Assembly: GCA_033808805.1 (NCBI GenBank)
Contig: JAPXMY010000004.1
Coordinates: 62,001-126,000 of the forward strand
Reading direction: 5' to 3'
DNA: 64,000 nucleotides
Origin: UBA1783 sp033808805
GTDB taxonomy: Bacteria > Bacillota_I > Bacilli_A > Erysipelotrichales > Erysipelotrichaceae
This document shows, in pieces, positions 26,378 to 35,183 of this stretch. Position 1 is the first letter of the stretch. Each line of letters begins with the position of its first letter. The translations under genes were made by a program, and so were the position numbers. The notes under the pieces were generated by a model that saw nothing but the letters and a program-made list of their open reading frames with translations, was not told the origin of the DNA and ran no database searches.

Positions 26378-27975
26378 ATGAATAAAGGTGTACAAGCTGT
26401 TTTGCAAAGAATGGCAAGAGCTTTCTTAGTTCCTATCGCTTTAATTTCATTTGGTGGTTTAGCACTAGCTGTTGGTAGTACTTTAACATCAGGTGATTTA
26501 GTTAAAGTGTTGCCATTTTTAGAATGGGGACCAATTGTTTTCTTTGCTAATGCACTTACAAACATTGGTTTGATTGTTTTGGTTAACCTGCACGTAATTT
26601 ATGCTATTGCATTAGCATTTTCATTTGCTAATAGCAATAAAGAAACAGCTGCAATGGCTGGGTTTGTAGGTTTTTTCGCGTTTATTAAAGGTATGAATTA
26701 TCTAATAACAACTTTTCCTCAAGTTAGGGAAATGTTCCCTGCAGGGGGCATTACTACGGTACTTGGTGTTGAAACGGTAAACGCAAATATTGTTGGTGGT
26801 ATCATAGCTGGTATGATTTGTGGATGGATCCATAACAAGACGAAAGATGTTGAATTACCAATGGCGTTTGCCTTTTTAATGGAGTAAGGTTTACACCTAT
26901 TGCTTGCTTATTTGTAATGTACTTTTTTGGATGTATTTTCCCATTTGCCTGGGTATGGATAGCAAAAGCAATTGATGCTTTAGGTCATTCAATGAACAAT
27001 ATTGGTGTATTTGGACCATTTGTCCACGGTACTGTAGAAAGACTGTTAATACCAACAGGATTACATCAATTATGGAATAATCTAATTAAAACTACATCAA
27101 TTTCTGGAGAATACATTTTCCCATCTGGTGCATTGGCAACAGGCGCTAATGAAGCATATGCTTTATATTTAGCGGAAGGTTTACCAGTATCTCCTCCAGG
27201 AACAACTATTGCTGAAATTGTTAAATATCAATTTGGGCCACAGATTCCAATAATGTTAGGAGCGTTACCTGGCATCTGTTTAGCAATGTACAAATGTGCT
27301 GATGATGATAAGAAAGCTAATGTAAAAGGTATGTTGGTTTCAGCTGCAATGACTGCGATTTTTGCTGCTGTTTCTGAACCAGTAGAATTCGTTTTCCTAT
27401 TTGCAGCTCCAGTACTATATTTTGGTGTTTATTCAGTTTTAAATGGTTTAAGCTGGTTAATATGCTATTTATTGGGCAGTGGTGTTGGAGGAGGAAACTC
27501 TTCAATTATAGGTTTAGTTGTTGCAGGATTCTTTAGACCTGAATCAAGAGTATGGATTGTCTGTATTTTAACAGTTGTTTATTTCTTCTTGTTCTATGCG
27601 TTATTTAAATGGTGGATTATTAAATTCGATGTTAAAACTCCTGGTCGTGGTGGTTCTGATTACGACGAACAGATGGCTTTTGCTCAGGAAATAGCAACAG
27701 GAAAAGCAAAAGAATTGAATGTTGATAATCCTGAAGTATTAAAAGCACAATTAATCTTACAAGGACTTGGTGGCAAAGAAAATATCAAAGAAATTGAAGC
27801 ATGTTTTACAAGACTAAGAGTTGTTATGCATGACATGTCAAAATTCAATGAAGATTTAATAATGAAAACTGGATGTAATGGAATTAATAAAGTTACTGAT
27901 GAAGAAGTTCAAATTGTTTATGGTGCTGCCATTAACTTGATTTACAAAACAGTAATCAAAGAGATGGAAAAATAG
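26378..27975 (+). pseudogene. PTS EIICB, maltose/glucose type, with a -1 frameshift
   Basis: Read across one frame change, this encodes about 532 residues, the size of MalP-type EIICB permeases. The first frame (26378–26887) covers the N-terminal membrane part. At the T5 run 26873–26877 one base appears to be missing: with six T the frame would read AFAFFNGVRFTP and continue into the second frame. The rest shows ERLLIPTGLH and SEPVEFVFLFAAP (EIIC), then the EIIB domain with its phospho-cysteine in EACFTRLRV. The permease would import and phosphorylate an alpha-glucoside. The gene may be truly broken, slip-corrected, or mis-sequenced. It has an AAAGGAGGA site. Confidence 0.8.
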
Positions 27976-27991
27976 CACAACACAATGAATA

Positions 27992-28013
27992 TGAGGGCAT
28001 TTAATTGCCCTCA
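27992..28013 (+). repeat. Intercistronic hairpin before the GH4 gene
   Basis: TGAGGGCA and TGCCCTCA form an 8-bp stem with a 6-base loop. It is followed by ATATATAA rather than a T run, so it is more likely an RNA stability element or a weak attenuator than a full terminator. Confidence 0.5.
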
Positions 28014-28043
28014 TATATAAATGTTATTGAGGAGGTATAGAAT

Positions 28044-29369
28044 ATGAAAAAATTTTCTGTTGTAATAGCTGGTGGAGGGAGCACATATACTCCTGAGATA
28101 GTGTATCTGTTATTAAACAATACGGATAAATTTCCTATTCGCGCTATAAAACTGTATGATGACAACGAAGAAAGACAAAACAAGTTAGCCAAAGCTTGTG
28201 AAATTATGGTAAAAGAAAAAGATCCTTCAATTGAGTTCGTCGCTACTGTGGATCCGGAAGTAGCTTATACTGATGTGGATTTTTGTCTGGCGCATATAAG
28301 GGTAGGATTATTGCAGATGAGAGAAAAAGATGAAAAAATAGCTGCAAAATATAATTGTGTAGGACAAGAAACCTGCGGTCCTGGTGGATTGGCATATGGA
28401 TTGCGTTCTATTCAGGGAATGTTGGATAACATTGATTATATGGAAAAATATTCTCCTGATTGCTGGATGTTAAATTATTCAAATCCTGCTGCAATTGTTG
28501 CTGAGGCAACAAGGAGATTTAGACCTGATTCAAAAATAATCAACATATGTGACATGCCAATTGGCTTAGAGGATTGCATTGCAAATATTGTTGGATTAGA
28601 AGATAGAAAACAAATGGATGTTAGATATTATGGGTTAAATCATTTTGGATGGTGGACTGAAATCAAAGATAAAGCTGGAAATGATTTAAAACCAAAATTA
28701 ATTGAATATATGAAAAAGGATGGTTTTGTTTCTCCTAAAATGAAAAAGATTGAAAGAGATCCATCTTGGTTGGAAACATATTATCGTGCTAAAGATCTTT
28801 TACCATTAGATGAAACACACATTCCAAATAGTTATTTTATGTATTACCTGTTACAGGATGAAATCGTAGCTAAACAGGACCTGAATTATAGCAGAGCAAA
28901 CTCAGTTATGGATCATAGAGAAAAAGAGGTGTTTGAAGAATGTGCTAGAATTGCTGAAAGAGGAACAGCAGTAGGCAATAAATTAAACATTTCTAACCAT
29001 GCAATATTTATTCTTGACTTATGTATAGCTTTAGCCTATAACACCAAAGAAAGAATGCTGTTAATTGTTGAAAATAATGGTGCAATTAGTAATTTTGATC
29101 CACATGCGATGGTTGAAATATCTTGTATTGTAGGTAAAAACGGCTATGAGCCACTATCATTTGGAACTATTCCTACTTTCCAAAAAGGATTGATGGAGCA
29201 ACAAGTGGCAAGTGAAAAATTGGTTGTTGATGCCTTTGAACAAAAATCATACACTAAAATGTGGCAAGCATTAACGATGAATAAATGTGTTCCGAGCGCT
29301 AATGTTGCAAAGAAATTATTGGATGAATATATAGAAGCAAATAAAGGCTATTGGCCAGAATTAAAATAA
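28044..29369 (+). CDS. malA: 6-phospho-alpha-glucosidase, GH4
   Basis: A 441-residue NAD- and Mn-dependent glycosidase, very similar over its whole length to Bacillus GlvA/MalA. The NAD-binding GGGST is at 10–14. The metal and catalytic residues are C169 and D170 in NICDMP, and H200 in GLNHFGW; the CDMP motif marks alpha-specific GH4 enzymes. It would split the 6-phospho-alpha-glucoside made by the PTS into glucose-6-phosphate and an aglycone or sugar. ATG 28044 follows GAGGAGG. The stop overlaps the next ATG (TAATG). Confidence 0.94.
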   Translation: MKKFSVVIAGGGSTYTPEIVYLLLNNTDKFPIRAIKLYDDNEERQNKLAKACEIMVKEKDPSIEFVATVDPEVAYTDVDFCLAHIRVGLLQMREKDEKIAAKYNCVGQETCGPGGLAYGLRSIQGMLDNIDYMEKYSPDCWMLNYSNPAAIVAEATRRFRPDSKIINICDMPIGLEDCIANIVGLEDRKQMDVRYYGLNHFGWWTEIKDKAGNDLKPKLIEYMKKDGFVSPKMKKIERDPSWLETYYRAKDLLPLDETHIPNSYFMYYLLQDEIVAKQDLNYSRANSVMDHREKEVFEECARIAERGTAVGNKLNISNHAIFILDLCIALAYNTKERMLLIVENNGAISNFDPHAMVEISCIVGKNGYEPLSFGTIPTFQKGLMEQQVASEKLVVDAFEQKSYTKMWQALTMNKCVPSANVAKKLLDEYIEANKGYWPELK

Positions 29370-29617
29370 TGGAATTTTTAAAAACATATTTTAAAGATTT
29401 GATGAAAGAGATAAACGGGTGTAACTTAATACAATTGATAATTGTTGTGCTTTGTGGTGCTCTGGGTGTCTTATGGCCACTAGGAGGAATTATTGTTTTC
29501 TTATTTTCTAAAATAACAACATTTAAAACTTATGGTAAAGTTGCATTAACAACTGCGCTGATCAGAGTGTTTATGTTTGGTTTTGGCCAAGGTGTCAAAT
29601 TTTTAATTAGCAACTAA
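29369..29617 (+). CDS. Small membrane protein in the PTS operon
   Basis: An 82-residue protein with two hydrophobic segments (about 22–52 and 58–78) and an amphipathic, charged N-terminus. I do not recognise it. Its ATG overlaps the GH4 stop codon, with no separate ribosome binding site, so it should be translated by coupling. Its place in the operon suggests a link to the transporter. Confidence 0.6.
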   Translation: MEFLKTYFKDLMKEINGCNLIQLIIVVLCGALGVLWPLGGIIVFLFSKITTFKTYGKVALTTALIRVFMFGFGQGVKFLISN

Positions 29618-29618
29618 A

Positions 29619-29649
29619 GAATATGCAGCTTAAAAAAAGCTGCATATTC
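29619..29649 (+). repeat. Perfect 13-bp intercistronic hairpin
   Basis: GAATATGCAGCTT (29619–29631) pairs exactly with AAGCTGCATATTC (29637–29649) around a 5-base A loop. It has no T run and sits just before the ribosome binding site of the VOC gene. It may protect mRNA ends or set expression ratios. Confidence 0.65.
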
Positions 29650-29668
29650 ACAAAAAGGAGTTGAAACT

Positions 29669-30052
29669 ATGAAAATTGAACATATAGCAATGTATGTCTG
29701 TGATTTAGAAGGTGCTAAAGATTTTTTCCTTAAGTATTTTGATGGAAATTCTAATGAAATTTATATTAATGAGGTAACGGGTTTTAAATCATATTTTATA
29801 AGTTTTAATGGAGAAACTAGATTGGAAATTATGAGCAAAGTAGAAGTCGTTGATTCAAAGAAAGAGATAAACCGCACAGGATATTCTCACGTTGCCTTTT
29901 CGGCAGGTAGTAAAGAAAGGGTAAATAAACTTACTGAAAGACTTAGAAGTGATGGCTATGAGATTATAAGCGGGCCAAGAACAACCGGAGATGGGTACTA
30001 CGAAAGCTGTATTGTGGGGTTTGAGAATAACCAAATAGAAATAACAGTTTAA
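29669..30052 (+). CDS. VOC (glyoxalase/dioxygenase superfamily) protein
   Basis: A 127-residue protein of the vicinal oxygen chelate fold. It begins with the typical MKIEHIAMYV strand and has two beta-alpha-beta-beta-beta halves; possible metal ligands are H5, E57 or E58 (in RLEIM), H76 in YSHVAFS and E124 in QIEITV. Substrates vary widely in this family. Its presence between the transporter and EIIA genes suggests action on the imported compound. ATG 29669 follows AAAGGAG. Confidence 0.82.
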   Translation: MKIEHIAMYVCDLEGAKDFFLKYFDGNSNEIYINEVTGFKSYFISFNGETRLEIMSKVEVVDSKKEINRTGYSHVAFSAGSKERVNKLTERLRSDGYEIISGPRTTGDGYYESCIVGFENNQIEITV

Positions 30053-30091
30053 TAAATTGCAATTTTATCAGCAGTTTGAAAGGAGAACAGA

Positions 30092-30579
30092 ATGTTTAAA
30101 TTTGTCACTAAAAAAAGAATGGTAACCAAGATTTTTTCGCCTTTAAATGGTCTGGTTCTGGATATAACAGATGTTAAAGACCAGGTTTTTGCTAATAAAA
30201 TGATGGGAGATGGAATTGCTATTATTCCGGAAAATAGTGAAGTATATGCACCAATTGATGGCAGAATTCTAGCATTTGATAATATGTATCACGCAGTCGG
30301 AATCAGCTCAGGAGATGGTATTGAGTTAATTGTTCATTTTGGATTAGATACAGTAAAATATAAAGATAAAGGACTAAAGTTATTAGTGGAAAATGGACAA
30401 ATGATAAAAAAGGTGAAAAAATAATGGAAGTAGATTTAGACTTCTTTATTGGAGAAAATGTTGATATATCTACACCGGTATTAATCACAAATCCTGTAAA
30501 TTTTGAAGTTATTAACAAATGCCCATCTGGCAAACGTGTTAGAATTGGAGAAGTTTTATTTGAAGTTAAAAAAAGATAA
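30092..30579 (+). pseudogene. PTS EIIA, glucose type, with a -1 frameshift
   Basis: The first frame (30092–30424) encodes 110 residues of an EIIA-Glc domain, with the two active-site histidines at H67 (YHAVGI) and H82 (VHFGLDT). At the A6 run 30406–30411 the frame is lost; with seven A the reading would be IKKGEKIMEVDLDF. The frame 30424–30579 then supplies the last 51 residues with the family's usual STPVLITNP. Restored, the protein is about 162 residues, a normal EIIA length. As with EIICB, this may be real decay, slippage or a homopolymer sequencing error. It would pass phosphate to the EIIB cysteine. Confidence 0.78.
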
Positions 30580-30636
30580 AATATTTTCAAACACGTAATT
30601 TCGGGATTATTGTAGTAGTGGAGAAGAGGTGTTGAA

Positions 30637-32109
30637 ATGTATCAAGAATTTGAAATGGAAAGAACAAGTTTAGAAAGCCAAGGTGTAAACTCTAAAGGAA
30701 TATTAAATTTTATTAATCTTATAAAAGAAAGAAATATTAAATTACATACTTTTACTTTAGCTAGAAACGGAAAAGTAATCTGTGAAATAAAAGGGTTTCC
30801 CTTTGAGCATAATTATCGTCATGTTATTAATTCCTGTACGAAGACTTTTATTTCTTTAGCAGTTGGTATTTGCTATGATATGGGATTGATAGATATTGAT
30901 GATAAAGTAAGCAGATATTTTAATGTTAATGCGAAAAAGAACAATTTACAAAATTTGACTATCCGACATTTATTGACCATGTCAGTTGGTCATGACATGG
31001 AACCATTTACTAATGAAAGCAAACCATGGGCTGAAAGATTATTTGATAAGCCCTTAACCTATCCTAGTGGCAGCAAATTCCATTATAATAATTTGGCAAG
31101 CAATACGTTGTCTTCCATAGTCACTGCTGTTAGCGGGAAAAACGCTGAACAATTATTGAAAGAATCATTTTTTGATAAATGTGGCATTGAAGACTATTAT
31201 TGGATAAAGGACGATCACAACAATTCTCTTGGAGCTGCTGGTTTGTATATTAAACCAACTGATTTATTAAAACTGGGACAATTGTTTTTAAATAAGGGAA
31301 TATTAAACGGACATAGAATTGTCTCAGAAAAGTGGATAGATATGGCAACTGCAAAGCAAATAAGAACTGACGATGTTTATGATGCCAAGAAAACGGAAAG
31401 CACACAAGGTTATGGCTTTCAACTATGGAAATGTACTCATAATGGTTATCGCGCTTCAGGGTTGTTTGGACAAGTATGTTTAGTTTTGCCAGATAAAAAT
31501 ATTGTAGCTGTTTTTAATAGTTCCACATCAGGTTCTCAGCCTCTTTTAGATTGCTTTTTTGAAACTATATATCCTTACATTTTAGATGAACCTGTCAAAA
31601 GTAATTACGAAGCTGTAACAAAAATTAGAGAAGCAGAAAAGATGCTGGATTTAAAACCGGTTGTTTCTGGAAGTGAATCTCACTATCAACAAATTATTGA
31701 TGGTAAAGAGTTGAAGTCTATTGAAACAAAAAAGAAATATAAATTTATTTTTGGTGAAAATGAAGATTGCATTTTGAAAATTTATGATGATAAAAAGTAT
31801 ACAATATTTTTAGGAAAGGGAAAGTATAATAAAATAGAAAGTGATTATGACCACTATATGGCTAAGATAAACCCGTTCTATAAAAGACTTGCCAATAGAA
31901 CGACAGCAAAAAAACCAATAACTTATGGTAGTTATGGTTGGATTTCCAACAGTCATTTAAAAGCAGTTGTTGTTAATAAAGATTATACTGCTTACAGTTA
32001 TTTTGATTTCTATTTTGATGATATGTATATTATTGTAAACGAAAGAATTGAATACAATTCAGATGGATATGAGAATCTTTATTACGATATATTGGAAATG
32101 GTAAAATAA
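30637..32109 (+). CDS. Serine hydrolase, beta-lactamase (class C/PBP4*) fold
   Basis: A 490-residue protein of the PF00144 family. The nucleophile motif is S66-C-T-K69 and the second motif is Y150-N-N152, both intact. The first 340 residues form the hydrolase; the last 150 are a beta-rich C-terminal domain seen in related esterases and peptidases. No signal peptide is visible, so it should be cytoplasmic. Members act as esterases, D-amino-peptidases or amidases, so it may release a part of the imported compound. ATG 30637 follows GAAGAGGTG. Confidence 0.82.
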   Translation: MYQEFEMERTSLESQGVNSKGILNFINLIKERNIKLHTFTLARNGKVICEIKGFPFEHNYRHVINSCTKTFISLAVGICYDMGLIDIDDKVSRYFNVNAKKNNLQNLTIRHLLTMSVGHDMEPFTNESKPWAERLFDKPLTYPSGSKFHYNNLASNTLSSIVTAVSGKNAEQLLKESFFDKCGIEDYYWIKDDHNNSLGAAGLYIKPTDLLKLGQLFLNKGILNGHRIVSEKWIDMATAKQIRTDDVYDAKKTESTQGYGFQLWKCTHNGYRASGLFGQVCLVLPDKNIVAVFNSSTSGSQPLLDCFFETIYPYILDEPVKSNYEAVTKIREAEKMLDLKPVVSGSESHYQQIIDGKELKSIETKKKYKFIFGENEDCILKIYDDKKYTIFLGKGKYNKIESDYDHYMAKINPFYKRLANRTTAKKPITYGSYGWISNSHLKAVVVNKDYTAYSYFDFYFDDMYIIVNERIEYNSDGYENLYYDILEMVK

Positions 32110-32194
32110 ATAAACAGTTAAAATAAGTGAATAATTATAGGAAAAAAATAGTTTTTAATACAACTATATTGCATATAGAAAAAGGGGGAAGATG

Positions 32195-33538
32195 ATGAAA
32201 ATTATATTAAAGAAAATTGAAGCTCCAAAAGTTGATGAAACATGTCAGGTTATTTTAACCGATGAGACAATGCGAGAAAGAAAGGGAAAAGTTTTAAAAT
32301 TAAAAAAAGAGGCTAATCTTGATTATTTAGTTGTGTATTCAGATTTGGAAGATGGTAGTAATTTTGAATACTTAACAGGATTTTTAACTAGATTTGAAGA
32401 GGGATTATTGGTAATTGGTCCCGAAAAGAATTATTTAATTACAGGTAATGAAAATGTTGATAAAGCTTCTATTTCTCGCATTGAAGTTGAAGGAATTTTA
32501 TATTCACCTTTCTCTTTACCTGATCAACCAGATATGTCTAATAAGTCATTGACTGATATTTTCATAGATATTGGGATGAAAAATAAGAGAATCGGTGTTT
32601 GTGGCTGGAAAAAAATAGAAAAAGGTTTTGATTTACCTTCATTTGTAATTGATAGTTTAAGGGAAGTGTCAGAGGATTTAGTAAATGCTACAGCGCTTTT
32701 TATAGATCCAGAAAAAGGCGCAAGGATTACAAATAATGCTAACGAAATAGCCCATTATTATTATGGAGCATCATTAGCTTCAAAGGGTATTTTATTAGCT
32801 ATGGAAAAAATCAAAGTTGGAATGAAAGAAAAAGAATTGGCACAGTATTTGAATAATGAGGGACAAAGAGGGTCAGTTATAACGATATGTGCTACTGGTA
32901 AGCGCTTTGAAAATGCCAATATATATCCATCAGAAAAAGAAATAAGGAAAGGAGATATCATCTCTCTGACTGTAGGCTATAAAGGTGGGTTGCAATCGAG
33001 ATGTTGTTTTGTGGCTGATAGTATAGATGATGTTTCTGAAAACAATAAAGGATATTTAGAAAAATTAGCTATTCCTTACTTCAAGGCAATTGTCAGTTGG
33101 TTAGAAAAAGTAAAAGTTGGAATAAGCGGCGGTGAAATGTTTGATCTAGCTGAAGAGTTGCTGCCTTCAAACATTTACAATAGAAAACTTAATCCAGGAC
33201 ATTTAATTGCTGATGAGGAGTGGCTGGCTTCACCGATATATAAAAACAGTGAAATATTGCTACAGTCTGGGATGCTTATTCAGTTTGACATTCTTACTTC
33301 CTTAACAGGAATGTCAGGTGTCAGTGTTGAAGGAGGAATAGCTTTAGCTGATGAAAAACTGCAACAGGAAATAAAGCAACAATACCCTGAGCTATATAGC
33401 AAATTTATGGAAACAAGAAAATATATGATTGAGACTCTAGGTATTGATTTGCATCCGGATGTTTTACCGATGGGGAATGCTTCTGGATATTTCAAACCTT
33501 TCCTGTTAACTGATGAAGCCTTGGTAAAGGAAAGATAG
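32195..33538 (+). CDS. M24 (pita-bread) fold protein with altered metal site
   Basis: A 447-residue protein related to Xaa-Pro aminopeptidases and creatinase: an N-terminal creatinase-like domain (about 20–150) and a C-terminal pita-bread domain. In place of the first metal-binding Asp it has Thr (DIISLTVGY), and the second Asp is also lost (LQSRCCFVAD). The histidine in NPGHL and the last Glu in VSVEGG remain, while the first Glu appears as Asp (QFDI). It therefore may not be a normal metallopeptidase; creatinase has the same fold without metal. ATG 32195 fits the AAGGGGGA site better than ATG 32192. The M20 gene follows by 11 bases. Confidence 0.75.
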   Translation: MKIILKKIEAPKVDETCQVILTDETMRERKGKVLKLKKEANLDYLVVYSDLEDGSNFEYLTGFLTRFEEGLLVIGPEKNYLITGNENVDKASISRIEVEGILYSPFSLPDQPDMSNKSLTDIFIDIGMKNKRIGVCGWKKIEKGFDLPSFVIDSLREVSEDLVNATALFIDPEKGARITNNANEIAHYYYGASLASKGILLAMEKIKVGMKEKELAQYLNNEGQRGSVITICATGKRFENANIYPSEKEIRKGDIISLTVGYKGGLQSRCCFVADSIDDVSENNKGYLEKLAIPYFKAIVSWLEKVKVGISGGEMFDLAEELLPSNIYNRKLNPGHLIADEEWLASPIYKNSEILLQSGMLIQFDILTSLTGMSGVSVEGGIALADEKLQQEIKQQYPELYSKFMETRKYMIETLGIDLHPDVLPMGNASGYFKPFLLTDEALVKER

Positions 33539-33549
33539 GGATACTTCTT

Positions 33550-34812
33550 ATGAGTACGAATCTGAAAAGGATTATTAATGATTTAGAAAAATTAGCAACT
33601 TTTACGGCTACTCCGAATCAAGGTGTAACTAGAGTCAGTTACAGTAAAGAAGACAAATTGGCTAAACAGTTTCTGATTGATAAAGCAAAAAAAATGAAAC
33701 TGCATTATTATGAAGACGGTTATGGAACGTTGTTTATTAGAAAAGAAGGTAAAATTAAAGATGCTCCTGTTGTTATGCATGGCTCACATTATGACACGGT
33801 TTATAATGGGGGAGCTTTTGATGGTGCAGCAGGGATTATTGCTTCTTTGGAAGTAATGAGAGTTCTGGTTGAAGAAAAATTTGAAAACGATTATCCAATA
33901 GAAATGATAATTATGAATGCTGAAGAAGGTGGCATTTTTGGCCCAAGCACAGGAGTTTCTAATTCTAGAGCAATTGTGGGAACAATGACTGAATGGGAAT
34001 TGGATAACACAAGAAATAAATACGGACTAACCAAAAGGGAAGCGATGAAACAATATGGTCTGGAAGTAAATTTGGAAAAAGCTAAAAGAGATCCGGATAC
34101 TATAAAGAATTTTGTTGAATTACATATTGAGCAAGGATCTATTTTAGATAGAAAAAATAAAGATATTGGAATTATTGAATATTTAGCTGGAATTGGACGC
34201 TATTGGATCAGGTTTACTGGAGTCGGTGCAGATTCAACGATGAAAATGTCAAAAAGAAGAAATGCATTATTAGCCGCTTCTGATTTCACCGTTAGATTTG
34301 ATGAGATAATTACTGAAATGGGTGAAGATATAACTGGCATGGTTGGACAAATGAAAATCATTCCTAATTCTAGTCAGTTTGTTCCTGAGTTTGTAGAGGG
34401 GAAAATTGAAATAAGAACTTTTAGCAAAGAGATTGCCTATAAATATGATTTCAATAAAATAATTTTAGATTTACTAAACAATGTTGGCGACAAATATGGT
34501 GTTGATACATCTTTTGAAGAAATCAGGCGGATTAATTATCCAAACCCAACATCACCAAGTATTATGAATCAAGAAAATGTTGAGATACTAAAAGAAATAT
34601 GTAATGAATTAGGATATTCCTATCTGATAATGAACAATGGAACAGGACACGATTCAATGATTATGACAGATTTTGTTGACACCAACATGATATATGTTCC
34701 AAGTAAAAATGACGGTGTTTCTCATTGCCCAGAAGAGCTTACTGATTATCAGGACATTAAAAAGGGAGCTGATGTTTTACTTAATTTTATTAAAAGAATA
34801 AGTGTTAAATGA
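33550..34812 (+). CDS. M20 family amidohydrolase (N-carbamoyl-amino-acid hydrolase type)
   Basis: A 420-residue zinc enzyme of the hydantoinase/carbamoylase branch of family M20, which includes N-carbamoyl-L-amino-acid hydrolase and allantoate amidohydrolase. Metal and catalytic motifs are HGSHYDTVYNGGAFDGA (near 76–92), NAEEGG (near 124), and the later histidines in VELHIEQG and GTGHDSM. These point to cleavage of a ureido or amide C–N bond in the cytoplasm. It is the last gene of the PTS operon; the same branch also holds beta-ureidopropionase-like enzymes, so the substrate is open. ATG 33550 has only a weak ribosome binding site. Confidence 0.85.
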   Translation: MSTNLKRIINDLEKLATFTATPNQGVTRVSYSKEDKLAKQFLIDKAKKMKLHYYEDGYGTLFIRKEGKIKDAPVVMHGSHYDTVYNGGAFDGAAGIIASLEVMRVLVEEKFENDYPIEMIIMNAEEGGIFGPSTGVSNSRAIVGTMTEWELDNTRNKYGLTKREAMKQYGLEVNLEKAKRDPDTIKNFVELHIEQGSILDRKNKDIGIIEYLAGIGRYWIRFTGVGADSTMKMSKRRNALLAASDFTVRFDEIITEMGEDITGMVGQMKIIPNSSQFVPEFVEGKIEIRTFSKEIAYKYDFNKIILDLLNNVGDKYGVDTSFEEIRRINYPNPTSPSIMNQENVEILKEICNELGYSYLIMNNGTGHDSMIMTDFVDTNMIYVPSKNDGVSHCPEELTDYQDIKKGADVLLNFIKRISVK

Positions 34813-34890
34813 ATAAATTATTTGAATACCGATTCACTTGATTAGATATTAAACTTATAGTTATAAATAAAAGATCGATAGAATTTTGAG

Positions 34891-34930
34891 TCAACCCCAA
34901 AAGCTGAAAACACAGCTTGAGGGGTTTTTA
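34891..34930 (+). terminator. Terminator of the PTS operon
   Basis: AACCCC (34893–34898) pairs with GGGGTT (34921–34926), with an inner AAGCTG/CAGCTT stem, followed by a T run. Confidence 0.85.
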
Positions 34931-35183
34931 AATATATAAATTAAAATAGGAAAAATATATTTAAATACCAATTGACATCTATACAAACATTGGATAATAT
35001 AAAGTTAGATGGAATATACGAAATTTTGTATATTAAGTTCTGGTGTATTTCTTATAATAAAAATTAGAATTGCTGCGGTTACAATTCTAAAGAAGAAATC
35101 TTTTTTTGTTTTAAAGAAAATACTGCCAGAAACTAAATCATAATGAGCGGCGTTGAAAATTGCTTATATAGAAAGGAGAGTTT
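34931..35183 (+). promoter_or_regulatory. Promoter and long structured leader of yhfT
   Basis: TTGACA (34972–34977), a 17-base spacer and TAATAT (34995–35000) give a strong promoter. The implied leader is about 175 bases. It holds an ATATAC/GTATAT hairpin (about 35015–35034) and a 9-bp stem, TTAGAATTG (35064–35072) with CAATTCTAA (35082–35090), followed ten bases later by a run of T. This layout could be an attenuator or riboswitch. I cannot match it to a known class. Confidence 0.45.
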
